The notes beneath the pieces were generated by a model. It saw nothing but the letters and a program-made list of their open reading frames with translations. It did no database searches and was not told where the DNA came from. A DNA stretch of 5,176 bases from Methylovulum sp. Its GTDB lineage: Bacteria; Pseudomonadota; Gammaproteobacteria; Methylococcales; Methylomonadaceae. The DNA lies in the NCBI GenBank assembly GCA_016919605.1, contig JACXTQ010000350.1, positions 1 through 5,176 of the forward strand. The letters run 5' to 3'. Shown here piece after piece: positions 1 to 5,176 of this stretch (positions are counted from its first letter, which is position 1; each line of letters opens with the position of its first letter). The translations under genes and the position numbers were made by a program.

Positions 1-98
1 GGATGTGGTCAACTTCAATAAACCAAGTCACGCAACTTGGCAAACGAGACGTTATCTAACCCTGCCATTTGTTCTTCAATAGTTTCTACACTCATCAT
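1..98 (-). pseudogene. 5' end of a frameshifted small antitoxin-like gene, cut by the window edge
   Basis: Reading leftwards from tandem ATG codons at 98-96 and 95-93, the frame gives MSVETIEEQMAGLDN, then VSFAKLRD, then LVY and a TGA stop at 17-15. This is only 26-27 residues. Skipping one T of the TT at positions 26-25 continues the frame as RDWFIEVDHI to the window edge. The restored pattern, ending in LRDWFIExDH, resembles from memory short proteins of roughly 70-80 residues that pair with ParE/RelE-type toxins as antitoxins. I therefore read the gene as carrying a +1 frameshift, from mutation or sequencing error. No strong Shine-Dalgarno is visible; GGGCG lies just upstream of the ATG. 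The toxin gene, if present, would lie beyond the left edge. The coding pattern and frameshift are seen in the sequence; the antitoxin role is inferred from family resemblance. Confidence 0.5.
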
Positions 99-119
99 AA
101 ACTACGCCCGCAAAAATTA

Positions 120-125
120 ATTGTA
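120..125 (-). promoter_or_regulatory. Possible -10 box for the small antitoxin-like gene
   Basis: The minus strand reads TACAAT here, a 5/6 match to TATAAT, about 21 bases before the ATG at 98. A transcript would start near position 113 and have a leader of about 15 nt. No good TTGACA-like -35 is present at 16-18 bp spacing. That position lies inside the quasi-palindrome at 130-164, so a regulator bound there could control access of RNA polymerase. The evidence is motif similarity only. Confidence 0.3.
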
Positions 126-129
126 TGGG

Positions 130-164
130 AATAGTAGCGCCCAATGGTTATTGGTGCTGCTATT
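130..164. repeat. 35-bp quasi-palindrome upstream of the antitoxin-like gene
   Basis: On the plus strand, AATAGTAGCGCCCAAT (130-145) is followed by a GGTT loop (146-149) and ATTGGTGCTGCTATT (150-164). The arms pair over 15 positions with one bulged C. Both mismatches are G-T wobbles on the plus strand, so a plus-strand RNA would fold well, while a minus-strand RNA would have two C-A mismatches. No U-run follows on either side, so it is not a typical terminator. It covers the expected -35 region of the possible promoter at 120-125. An operator for an autoregulated toxin-antitoxin operon is a reasonable inference. A dispersed palindromic repeat is the main alternative. Confidence 0.55.
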
Positions 165-181
165 ACAGCCTACACCTTGTG

Positions 182-206
182 CTTTCGCGTTATCCATAAC
201 TTTCGC
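182..206. repeat. Direct repeats CTTTCGC flanking a short palindrome
   Basis: CTTTCGC occurs at 182-188 and again at 200-206, 18 bp apart start to start. Between them lies the inverted repeat GTTAT-CC-ATAAC (189-200), whose last base is the first base of the second direct repeat. The arrangement resembles a protein-binding site, but no regulator can be named. It lies between the rapA stop and the antitoxin-like gene. Confidence 0.35.
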
Positions 207-235
207 CGTTCACACATATACCAACGGATTTTTTT
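206..235 (+). terminator. Weak plus-strand intrinsic terminator candidate
   Basis: CCGTT (206-210) and AACGG (223-227) form a 5-bp stem with a 12-nt loop, followed by one A and then seven T (229-235). The orientation would stop plus-strand transcripts just before they run antisense into rapA. No plus-strand gene is visible upstream in the window, and the stem is short, so the function is doubtful. No comparable hairpin with a T-run is seen on the minus strand to terminate rapA itself. Confidence 0.25.
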
Positions 236-237
236 CC

Positions 238-3066
238 TTAACTGGCAATCACAAACCTAACCGCATCTAGCCGCAATTGTGCCGCTTGGATGCTCTCATG
301 CGCGAGCATGGTCAAATCCTTCAATTGCTCAATTTCTTCGGCCTTGATGCTGGGGTTGACGTTTTTCAGCCTGACTAAGCGTTTGATTTCGGCGGATAAG
401 GATTCCAGCATGGTGGCGGTGGCATCGGCAGTCAATTGTTGCATCCTTGTCCGCGCCAGTTCTTCGGCGCTGTGCAAAAGCTTGCTCAACGGCTTACGTT
501 GGCTGTTGAGGAAGGCGGCGATTTGTTGCTTATCAAAAGCCTTGCCGGTTTCCGGCAATTGCTGGTGGGTAAAGACTTCGGTCAAATCTTTCTGATGCTG
601 GTCTATCAGGATACGGATCGGAGTGGGCGGCAGGAAGCGGCCAATTTGCAATTGCGCAGGGGCGCTGCATTCGACAATAAACAGGCATTCTAATAAAAAC
701 TGCCCAGGCCGCAAGTCGCGGTGCTTGATGACGCTGACTACGGCATTGCCAGTTTCGCTGGATAAGATCAAGTCCATCGCGGCAATGACCATCGGGTGTT
801 CCCAGGTCAAAAACTGCATGTCTTCACGCGCTAGGGCGCTGGCGCGTTTGACAGTGACCGTCATGCCATCTTCATCCAAGCCCGGAAAATGGGCGACCCG
901 TAAATGGTCGCTAGGACGGACGATAAAGCAATCAGGGGAATGGAATTCGGTATCGACCCCGTAACATTCGAACACGGCTTCCATATAAGGCCACAATACA
1001 CCCTCTTTTTCGTAGCGTTTCAGTTGTTTGACCAATTCCTGCGCCTCGTCTTTGCGGAAAGAATTCAGCTCCAGCAATTGGTCGCGGCCATTATGCAGTT
1101 GTTCTTCAATAGCCTTGCCCACGCTTTGAGTTTTGGCAATAAAGGCATCAATTTGGGCCTCATCGGCTTGCACCAACAAAGCTTGCAATTCATCATCAAG
1201 CAAGTCGGCGACCGGACGGGCGGCGGAGCAGTTGGCGCGGAAGGCGTTCATGCCTTCGTCATACCAGCGGTACAATAACGCTTGCGCGGAATGTTGCAGG
1301 TAAGGTACATGGATTTGGATGACATGCTGTTGGCCGATGCGGTCGAGGCGGCCTATGCGTTGTTGCAGCAAATCGGGGTTGGTCGGCAAATCCCAAAGTA
1401 TCAGATGGTGGACAAACTGGAAGTTGCGGCCTTCACTACCGATTTCGGAACAGATCAACAAACGGGCGGCACTGTCCTGATCGGCAAAATAGGCGGCGGC
1501 GCGGTCACGTTCGATAATCGATAGGCCTTCATGGAAAACTGCCGAGGCAATGCCCGCACGGTTGCGTAGCGTCAATTCCAAATCAATGGCGGTTTGCGGA
1601 TGTTTGCAAATCAGCAAGGCTTTTTGGTCGCGCAAGGTTGAGGTGGGGGACATTAAGGTTTCCACCAGCCATTGATAGCGCGGGTCTTGTTGAACATTGG
1701 CGCTATTTTCTACACCGATTAAAGGATAACCGTGGCGTTCGCGCTCTGGAAAGCCTTGCACGGTCTGTCTAGAGTTACGGAACAATATCCGCCCTGTCCC
1801 GTGATGGTCAAGCAGGATTGTAATCAGGGCGGCACGGGCGGCGGCGGATTTTTCGCTATCGGCGAGATTTTTCAATAACATGCCGACATTGTCGTCTTTC
1901 AACAACCTTGCCAACAAGGCCGAGTCTTGTTCGTCCAAGGGTTTGTCCGCTAAGAGGATTTTGGCGGCATTGGCGACCGGCTCAAATTGTTTTTCTTCGG
2001 CCAAGAACGCCTCAAAACTGTAAAAACGGTCGGGGTCAAGCAAGCGCAAACGGGCGAAATGGCTTTCTTTGCCCAATTGTTCGGGGGTTGCCGTCAATAA
2101 AATCAGGCTGGGGGTCGCCAAGGCCAGCTGTTCGACAAACAGATATTCGGAGCTGGCCGCGTGTTCGCGCCATTCCAAATGGTGTGCCTCATCAACAATG
2201 ACCATATCCCAACCGGCTTGCAAAGCCTGTTTTTGCCGCAACGGATGACGGGCAAAGAATTGTTGGCTGCACAACACCAGTTGCTCGTTGACAAAGGGGT
2301 TGCCGCTATGGGCTTGCTTGTCGGGATCATCCTCATCCAAACCATCATCACCCAACTCCCCTAAGCACCGCGCTTCATCGAACAGGCTAAAGCGCAGGTT
2401 AAAGCGCCTGAGCATTTCCACCAGCCATTGGTGCAACAAGCTTTCGGGAACAATAATCAACACCCGTTGGCTTAAGCCATTAATCAGGCGGTGATGCAAT
2501 ATCAGCCCCGCCTCGATGGTCTTACCCAAGCCGACCTCATCGGCGAGCATAATCCTCGGTGCGCTACGGCTGGCCGATTCATGGGCAATAAATAATTGGT
2601 GGGGGATTAATGACGCGCGACTACCCAGCAAGCCTTTTACTGGGGCTTGTTGATGCTGTTGCAAGTGCCGCCACGTCTCATAACGCAAAGAAAACCAGTC
2701 GTTCGGGTCGATTTGCCCGATAAACAAGCGGTCTTGCGGCTTGTTAAACTGGATGCGATGATTCAGCTCCACTTCTTCAAACTGCATGTCCTCGCCTTCA
2801 GCAGTTACGCCCACATAGGTCATCAAGCCGTTTTTTTCTATGACATCGGTCACGGTCAGCTTGTCTTCGTCCACCGATTCGATGGTGTCACCTACGGAAA
2901 AAACCACTCGCGTCAAGGGGGCATTATCACGGGCATAAATGCGCCTCTCGTCAGAAGCCAAATACAGTACAGTGACGCGGTTAAAACTGACATCCAGGAT
3001 AAGGCCTAAGCCCAATTCTGATTCGGTGTTACTGATCCAACGTTGTCCAGGGATAAATGATTCCAT
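238..3066 (-). CDS. rapA: RNA polymerase-associated ATPase RapA (SWI2/SNF2 family)
   Basis: RapA binds core RNA polymerase and uses ATP hydrolysis to release stalled or post-termination polymerase for reuse. The 942-residue product matches the E. coli RapA architecture (968 aa). The N-terminal Tudor-like region (about 1-110) begins with GQRWISNTESELGLG. The first RecA-like lobe has Walker A in LADEVGLGKT (174-183), the DEAH box in VIVDEAHHL (289-297) and LLTATPEQLG (323-332). The second lobe has FHEGLSIIERDRAAA (511-525), CSEIGSEGRNFQF (539-551) and QQRIGRLDRIGQ (568-579). A RapA-specific C-terminal region follows, with TWEHP (754-758) and RFLPPTP (810-816), ending in RLDAVRFVIAS. All catalytic motifs appear intact. 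Compared with E. coli RapA as I remember it, there is an extra acidic stretch near 237-256 and a missing segment of about 40 residues before DPRYQWL (461). The start aligns with the E. coli one, but no clear Shine-Dalgarno precedes it. Confidence 0.97.
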   Translation of the reverse strand: MESFIPGQRWISNTESELGLGLILDVSFNRVTVLYLASDERRIYARDNAPLTRVVFSVGDTIESVDEDKLTVTDVIEKNGLMTYVGVTAEGEDMQFEEVELNHRIQFNKPQDRLFIGQIDPNDWFSLRYETWRHLQQHQQAPVKGLLGSRASLIPHQLFIAHESASRSAPRIMLADEVGLGKTIEAGLILHHRLINGLSQRVLIIVPESLLHQWLVEMLRRFNLRFSLFDEARCLGELGDDGLDEDDPDKQAHSGNPFVNEQLVLCSQQFFARHPLRQKQALQAGWDMVIVDEAHHLEWREHAASSEYLFVEQLALATPSLILLTATPEQLGKESHFARLRLLDPDRFYSFEAFLAEEKQFEPVANAAKILLADKPLDEQDSALLARLLKDDNVGMLLKNLADSEKSAAARAALITILLDHHGTGRILFRNSRQTVQGFPERERHGYPLIGVENSANVQQDPRYQWLVETLMSPTSTLRDQKALLICKHPQTAIDLELTLRNRAGIASAVFHEGLSIIERDRAAAYFADQDSAARLLICSEIGSEGRNFQFVHHLILWDLPTNPDLLQQRIGRLDRIGQQHVIQIHVPYLQHSAQALLYRWYDEGMNAFRANCSAARPVADLLDDELQALLVQADEAQIDAFIAKTQSVGKAIEEQLHNGRDQLLELNSFRKDEAQELVKQLKRYEKEGVLWPYMEAVFECYGVDTEFHSPDCFIVRPSDHLRVAHFPGLDEDGMTVTVKRASALAREDMQFLTWEHPMVIAAMDLILSSETGNAVVSVIKHRDLRPGQFLLECLFIVECSAPAQLQIGRFLPPTPIRILIDQHQKDLTEVFTHQQLPETGKAFDKQQIAAFLNSQRKPLSKLLHSAEELARTRMQQLTADATATMLESLSAEIKRLVRLKNVNPSIKAEEIEQLKDLTMLAHESIQAAQLRLDAVRFVIAS

Positions 3067-3082
3067 TAAATTAGGGTCTATA

Positions 3083-3088
3083 AATATA
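3083..3088 (-). promoter_or_regulatory. Possible -10 box for rapA
   Basis: The 52-bp gap upstream of rapA is A+T-rich, and the minus strand reads TATATT here, with an overlapping alternative TATAGA slightly closer to the gene. Neither has a recognisable -35 at the usual spacing. A transcript from here would have a very short leader of roughly 10-15 nt, which would fit the lack of an evident ribosome-binding site. This is motif evidence only; rapA might also be transcribed by read-through from yadGH. Confidence 0.22.
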
Positions 3089-3095
3089 GTTAAAC

Positions 3096-3122
3096 AAAAA
3101 TCGGTGGGATATGGCTCCCTAC
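3096..3122 (-). terminator. Weak terminator candidate at the end of yadH
   Basis: On the minus strand, GT-A-GGGA (with one bulged A) pairs with TCCCAC around a six-base loop (stem-loop 3104-3122). The bases CGA and then five T (3100-3096) follow. The hairpin overlaps the yadH TAG stop (3121-3119), so a terminating ribosome could mask it. If active it would partly separate yadGH from rapA. Stem and T-run are both short, so confidence is low. Confidence 0.25.
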
Positions 3123-3883
3123 TGCTTAATCCCCGTGCCTCGGCGCAGCAAGATCAGGCTAAACAGCGTCAATACCAAGATAAAGCCGCCCGTCATCAAA
3201 AAAGACAGTCGCACGTCAATGTCGGACACGCCGATAAAGCCGTACCTGAAGGCATTGACCATGTACAGGATCGGGTTGCCCATAGAAATGGTCTGCCACA
3301 TCCCCGGCAACATAGCGACGGAATAAAACACCCCGCCCAGATAGCTTAACGGAGTCAGCACAAAGTTAGGGATAATCGAAATGTCATCAAAACTTTCCGC
3401 CATCATGGCGTTGATAAACCCCGCCAAAGCAAACAAGGTCGCGGTCATGATCGCCATCGACACCGTAATCGCTATACTGTGGATAGTTATATCGGCAAAC
3501 AACCTGGCAATCAAGCCCACCACTGTGCCGACCAGCAATCCCCGCATAATGCCGCCGCCGACATAACCGGCCAAAATTACCCAATTGGGCACGGGCGCGA
3601 CAATCAGCTCTTCGATATTGCGCTGGAATTTGGTCGAATAAAACGATGACACCACATTAGAATAGGCATGGCTGATGACGGACATCAATATCACGCCGGG
3701 AACAATATAATCCATATAAGCAGAGCCGTTAATCGTACCGATGCGCTCGCCCATCAATTTACCGAAAATCAAAAAATACAATGTGGTGGTGATGGCGGGC
3801 GGCAATAAAGTTTGCGGCCATATCCGCACAAACCGATAAACTTCTTTGACGATAATCGTGCGGAAAGGTATCCAGATGCTCAT
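3119..3883 (-). CDS. yadH: ABC-2 type exporter permease, YadH-like
   Basis: This is the inner-membrane subunit that should pair with the adjacent ATPase to form an exporter; the substrate of YadGH is not established. The product is 254 aa, against 256 for E. coli YadH as I recall it, and matches it throughout. Conserved stretches include TLYFLIFGKLMGERIG (34-49), KFQRNIEELIVAPVPNWVI (85-103, the cytoplasmic coupling region of ABC-2 permeases), FDDISIIPNFVLTPLSYLGG (165-184) and NPILYMVNAFRYGFIG (203-218). Six hydrophobic segments are visible at about 22-42, 57-77, 102-126, 136-158, 168-190 and 228-247. There is no cleavable signal peptide; the first segment follows a basic amphipathic N-terminus. 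The ATG overlaps the upstream TGA (ATGA), and GGAGGTG lies six bases before the start within the end of yadG, which fixes the start and implies translational coupling. MlaE- or lipid-type permeases are excluded by the ABC-2 signature. Confidence 0.93.
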   Translation of the reverse strand: MSIWIPFRTIIVKEVYRFVRIWPQTLLPPAITTTLYFLIFGKLMGERIGTINGSAYMDYIVPGVILMSVISHAYSNVVSSFYSTKFQRNIEELIVAPVPNWVILAGYVGGGIMRGLLVGTVVGLIARLFADITIHSIAITVSMAIMTATLFALAGFINAMMAESFDDISIIPNFVLTPLSYLGGVFYSVAMLPGMWQTISMGNPILYMVNAFRYGFIGVSDIDVRLSFLMTGGFILVLTLFSLILLRRGTGIKQ

Positions 3884-4809
3884 GCCGCACCTCCGGCATT
3901 TTTTGCGTCAACTAAGTCCATAAACAACTGCTCCAGACGGTTGGTTTTATTTTTCAGGCTCAATACCTGGATATGTTGCCCGCTCAGTTGCCTAAATAGT
4001 TCGTTAAGGCCGCTTTCTTTCGGCACGGCGACTTCCAACACTTTATCCCCTACCTGTTCGATTTTAAAACCGTCAAAAACCGGCGCCGCGGCTAAGGGTT
4101 CGGCCAAATCCAAGACAAAATGATCGACATTCAGCCGCGCCAGCAAGGTTTTCATATCCGAATGCTCGACAATGAGGCCTTGGTCAATAATGGCGATGTT
4201 GCGGCACAGGCTTTCCGCCTCTTCCAAATAATGGGTGGTCAAAATAATGGTCGTGCCTTGTTGGTTGACTTCTTCCATCATTTTCCACATTGAGCGGCGG
4301 ATTTCAATATCCACTCCGGCGGTCGGCTCATCCAAAATTAACAACTTAGGTGCATGTACCATAGCACGGGCAATCATAACACGGCGTTTCATTCCGCCGG
4401 ACAAACGCCGTGACACGGTGTCGCGCTTATCCCACAAATCCATTTGCTTAAGGCACTGTTCGGTGCGTTGCAGAGCCATTTTGCGCGGAATACCATAATA
4501 GCCCGCCTGATTGAGCAAAATGCTTTTAACGGTGTCAAACTGGTTGAAATTGATTTCCTGCGGCACTAAGCCGATGCAGCTTTTGGCTTGCGAACTCTCC
4601 TTAAACAGATCATAGCCAAAAATGCTCACCGAACCGCTGCTGGCATTGACCAACGAACTAATAATGCCTATCGCCGTCGATTTCCCCGCCCCATTAGGGC
4701 CTAGCAACGCGAAAAAATCACCCGCCTCAACATCTAGGTCTATCCCCTTTAAGGCCTGGAATCCATTACCATAGGTTTTTTTAAGATTACTAATAGATAA
4801 TGCTTTCAT
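3880..4809 (-). CDS. yadG: ABC exporter ATP-binding protein, YadG-like
   Basis: This cytoplasmic nucleotide-binding subunit powers the YadH-like permease encoded immediately downstream. I prefer the ATG at 4809 (309 aa); a TTG directly before it (4812) would add one residue. E. coli YadG is 308 aa as I recall. In 309-aa numbering, Walker A is GPNGAGKST (37-45), the Q-loop is LVPQE (Q84), the ABC signature is LSGGMKRR (136-143), Walker B is LLILDEPT (156-163), the D-loop is AGVD (164-167) and the switch histidine is in LTTHYLEEAE (H193). All appear intact. The C-terminal region from about 225 carries the conserved end of the family, with HIQVLSLKNKTNRLEQLF. The 4-bp overlap with yadH shows an operon. 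No clear Shine-Dalgarno precedes the start, in contrast to yadH. Other DrrA-type ATPases share these motifs, but the match to YadG is end to end. Confidence 0.94.
   Translation of the reverse strand: MKALSISNLKKTYGNGFQALKGIDLDVEAGDFFALLGPNGAGKSTAIGIISSLVNASSGSVSIFGYDLFKESSQAKSCIGLVPQEINFNQFDTVKSILLNQAGYYGIPRKMALQRTEQCLKQMDLWDKRDTVSRRLSGGMKRRVMIARAMVHAPKLLILDEPTAGVDIEIRRSMWKMMEEVNQQGTTIILTTHYLEEAESLCRNIAIIDQGLIVEHSDMKTLLARLNVDHFVLDLAEPLAAAPVFDGFKIEQVGDKVLEVAVPKESGLNELFRQLSGQHIQVLSLKNKTNRLEQLFMDLVDAKNAGGAA
3882..3899 (-). promoter_or_regulatory. Hairpin displaying the yadH ribosome-binding site
   Basis: In the minus-strand mRNA, AUGCCG and CGGCAU form a perfect 6-bp stem around the loop GAGGUG. 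The loop holds most of the Shine-Dalgarno GGAGGTG (its first G lies in the stem), and the 3' arm ends in the AU of the yadH start codon. The structure lies inside the last codons of yadG and its TGA, so ribosomes finishing yadG would open it. The pairing is seen directly; the coupling role is inferred. Confidence 0.6.
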
Positions 4810-4945
4810 CAATAAGAATGTTATCGTGTTAATATGGACTTGGGAAAGAATTCCGATTTCCTGAAAATAAGGCAGACGCTCAACGGAGCGGACAGTTCAA
4901 ACAGCAGACGGATAAACGGCTCCTACAAGCGGTTAAAATGGCCTA
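4810..4945 (-). other. Leader region upstream of yadG
   Basis: If transcription starts just after the candidate -10 at 4946-4951, yadG has an untranslated leader of about 130 nt. It contains no ATG in the minus direction, so there is no ATG-initiated leader peptide. Two small perfect hairpins are visible: CGCTC-CGTT-GAGCG (4877-4890) and GGAAA-N9-TTTCC (4843-4861). A direct repeat, GCAGACG followed by AACGG, occurs at 4872-4886 and 4904-4919. None matches a riboswitch class I recognise. Confidence 0.4.
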
Positions 4946-4954
4946 ATTCTACCA
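4946..4954 (-). promoter_or_regulatory. Candidate extended -10 promoter for yadG-yadH
   Basis: The minus strand reads TGGTAGAAT: TAGAAT is a 5/6 match to TATAAT, and the preceding TG plus one base gives the extended -10 form that can work without a good -35. The best -35 candidate, TTCTAA at 18 bp spacing, is poor. The predicted start is near 4939. The assignment rests on motif match and on its position upstream of the operon. Confidence 0.4.
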
Positions 4955-5176
4955 GAAATTGGACGAGGCTTAGAAATTAACGCACATCTCCAAGCCCTAC
5001 AGGCGATTAAGATATAGCCTTGCCCATACGCACAAAGACCGACGGCAAGTCTAAGCGTATGATAAGAGCTAGTTTGCCGCTTGTGCATTTTCTGGCCGGC
5101 AGCCCCCTCCCGCGCAAACAAGGCTCGCCTAATCGGCTGCTCTCCCTCCCCGACAAAACTAACGCTTAACGGAAAC
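4955..5176. other. Gene-poor intergenic stretch with competing inverted repeats
   Basis: I see no convincing gene or tRNA in this stretch. Its inverted repeats are CTTGCC (5019-5024) with GGCAAG (5044-5049), CATACGC (5025-5031) with GCGTATG (5055-5061), CGGCAA (5043-5048) with TTGCCG (5074-5079) and GCAGCC (5099-5104) with GGCTGC (5135-5140). The motif CCCTCCC occurs at 5105-5111 and 5144-5150. A minus-strand frame is open from the right edge to a TAA near 4933, and a 36-codon plus-strand frame starts at 5059. Neither has a ribosome-binding site or a recognisable product. The stretch could be part of a dispersed intergenic repeat or an untranslated RNA. Confidence 0.4.

Noticed and set aside
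157..176. Hairpin from GCTG/CAGC and GGT/ACC on the minus strand
   Set aside because: It has a 4-nt bulge and no T-run, and it competes with the much better 130-164 quasi-palindrome.
904..1278. Long plus-strand frame antisense to rapA
   Set aside because: rapA is intact and conserved on the opposite strand; this frame and the similar ones at 2647-3009 and 2939-3349 are by-products of its codon usage, with no family resemblance.
4936..5015. Plus-strand peptide-like run beginning NGLILPEIGRGLEINAH after a TAA
   Set aside because: It looks protein-like for about 26 codons but has no start codon or ribosome-binding site and ends at TAG. It may be chance or a gene remnant, and the evidence is too thin to annotate.
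5103..5152. Possible minus-strand G-quadruplex from the GGGAGGG runs
   Set aside because: The two pairs of G-runs are about 30 bases apart, too far for a standard quadruplex loop.
5059..5169. Plus-strand 36-codon frame starting with MIRASLPLVHFLAG
   Set aside because: It has a short hydrophobic start but no Shine-Dalgarno, and it lies wholly within the repeat-rich stretch. It is not distinguishable from a chance frame.
4933..5176. Minus-strand open frame running in from the right edge (62 codons from an internal ATG)
   Set aside because: No ribosome-binding site before the internal ATG, no recognisable domain, a composition rich in Arg, Cys and Ser unlike the real genes, and overlap with the candidate yadG promoter. 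It could still be the tail of a gene starting beyond the edge, but nothing supports that.
1..5176. CRISPR array, tRNA, rRNA, insertion sequence or prophage signature
   Set aside because: No regularly spaced repeats, no cloverleaf pattern, no transposase or integrase reading frame, and no terminal inverted repeats with target duplications were seen on either strand.

Overview
The window holds three complete, co-oriented minus-strand genes, and all have close counterparts in gammaproteobacteria. In transcription order (high to low coordinates) they are an ABC exporter ATPase of the YadG type, its ABC-2 permease partner of the YadH type, and RapA, the SWI2/SNF2-family RNA polymerase recycling ATPase. 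RapA with this architecture is essentially a gammaproteobacterial protein. The balanced base composition and the protein style would fit a methanotroph-like (Methylococcales) or related gammaproteobacterium, but that finer placement is a guess.

Layout. Bases 1-98 carry the 5' end of another minus-strand gene that runs off the left edge. It looks like a short antitoxin-type protein of a ParE/RelE-like toxin-antitoxin pair, and it is broken by an apparent one-base insertion that creates a stop codon. Bases 99-237 contain no gene but are rich in symmetry: a 35-bp quasi-palindrome next to a possible promoter for the small gene, a short palindrome bracketed by 7-bp direct repeats, and a weak plus-strand hairpin with a T-run just after the rapA stop. 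rapA occupies 238-3066. A 52-bp A+T-rich gap (3067-3118) separates it from yadH (3119-3883). yadH overlaps yadG (3880-4809) by four bases (ATGA), so these two are a translationally coupled operon. Bases 4810-5176 have no convincing gene. They hold a candidate extended -10 promoter, a roughly 130-nt leader with small hairpins and a direct repeat, and a distal stretch with mutually exclusive inverted repeats and C-rich direct repeats.

How the genes work together. YadG and YadH should form one inner-membrane exporter: two copies of the ATPase power two copies of the six-helix permease. The substrate is unknown. RapA acts on core RNA polymerase in the cytoplasm. Its position behind yadGH may only reflect co-orientation, although read-through from the exporter operon is possible because the gap holds at most a weak terminator. 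I did not find a clearly new multi-gene system. The most interesting signals are the broken antitoxin-like gene, whose inserted base completes a perfect hairpin, the quasi-palindrome upstream of it, and the hairpin that displays the yadH ribosome-binding site.
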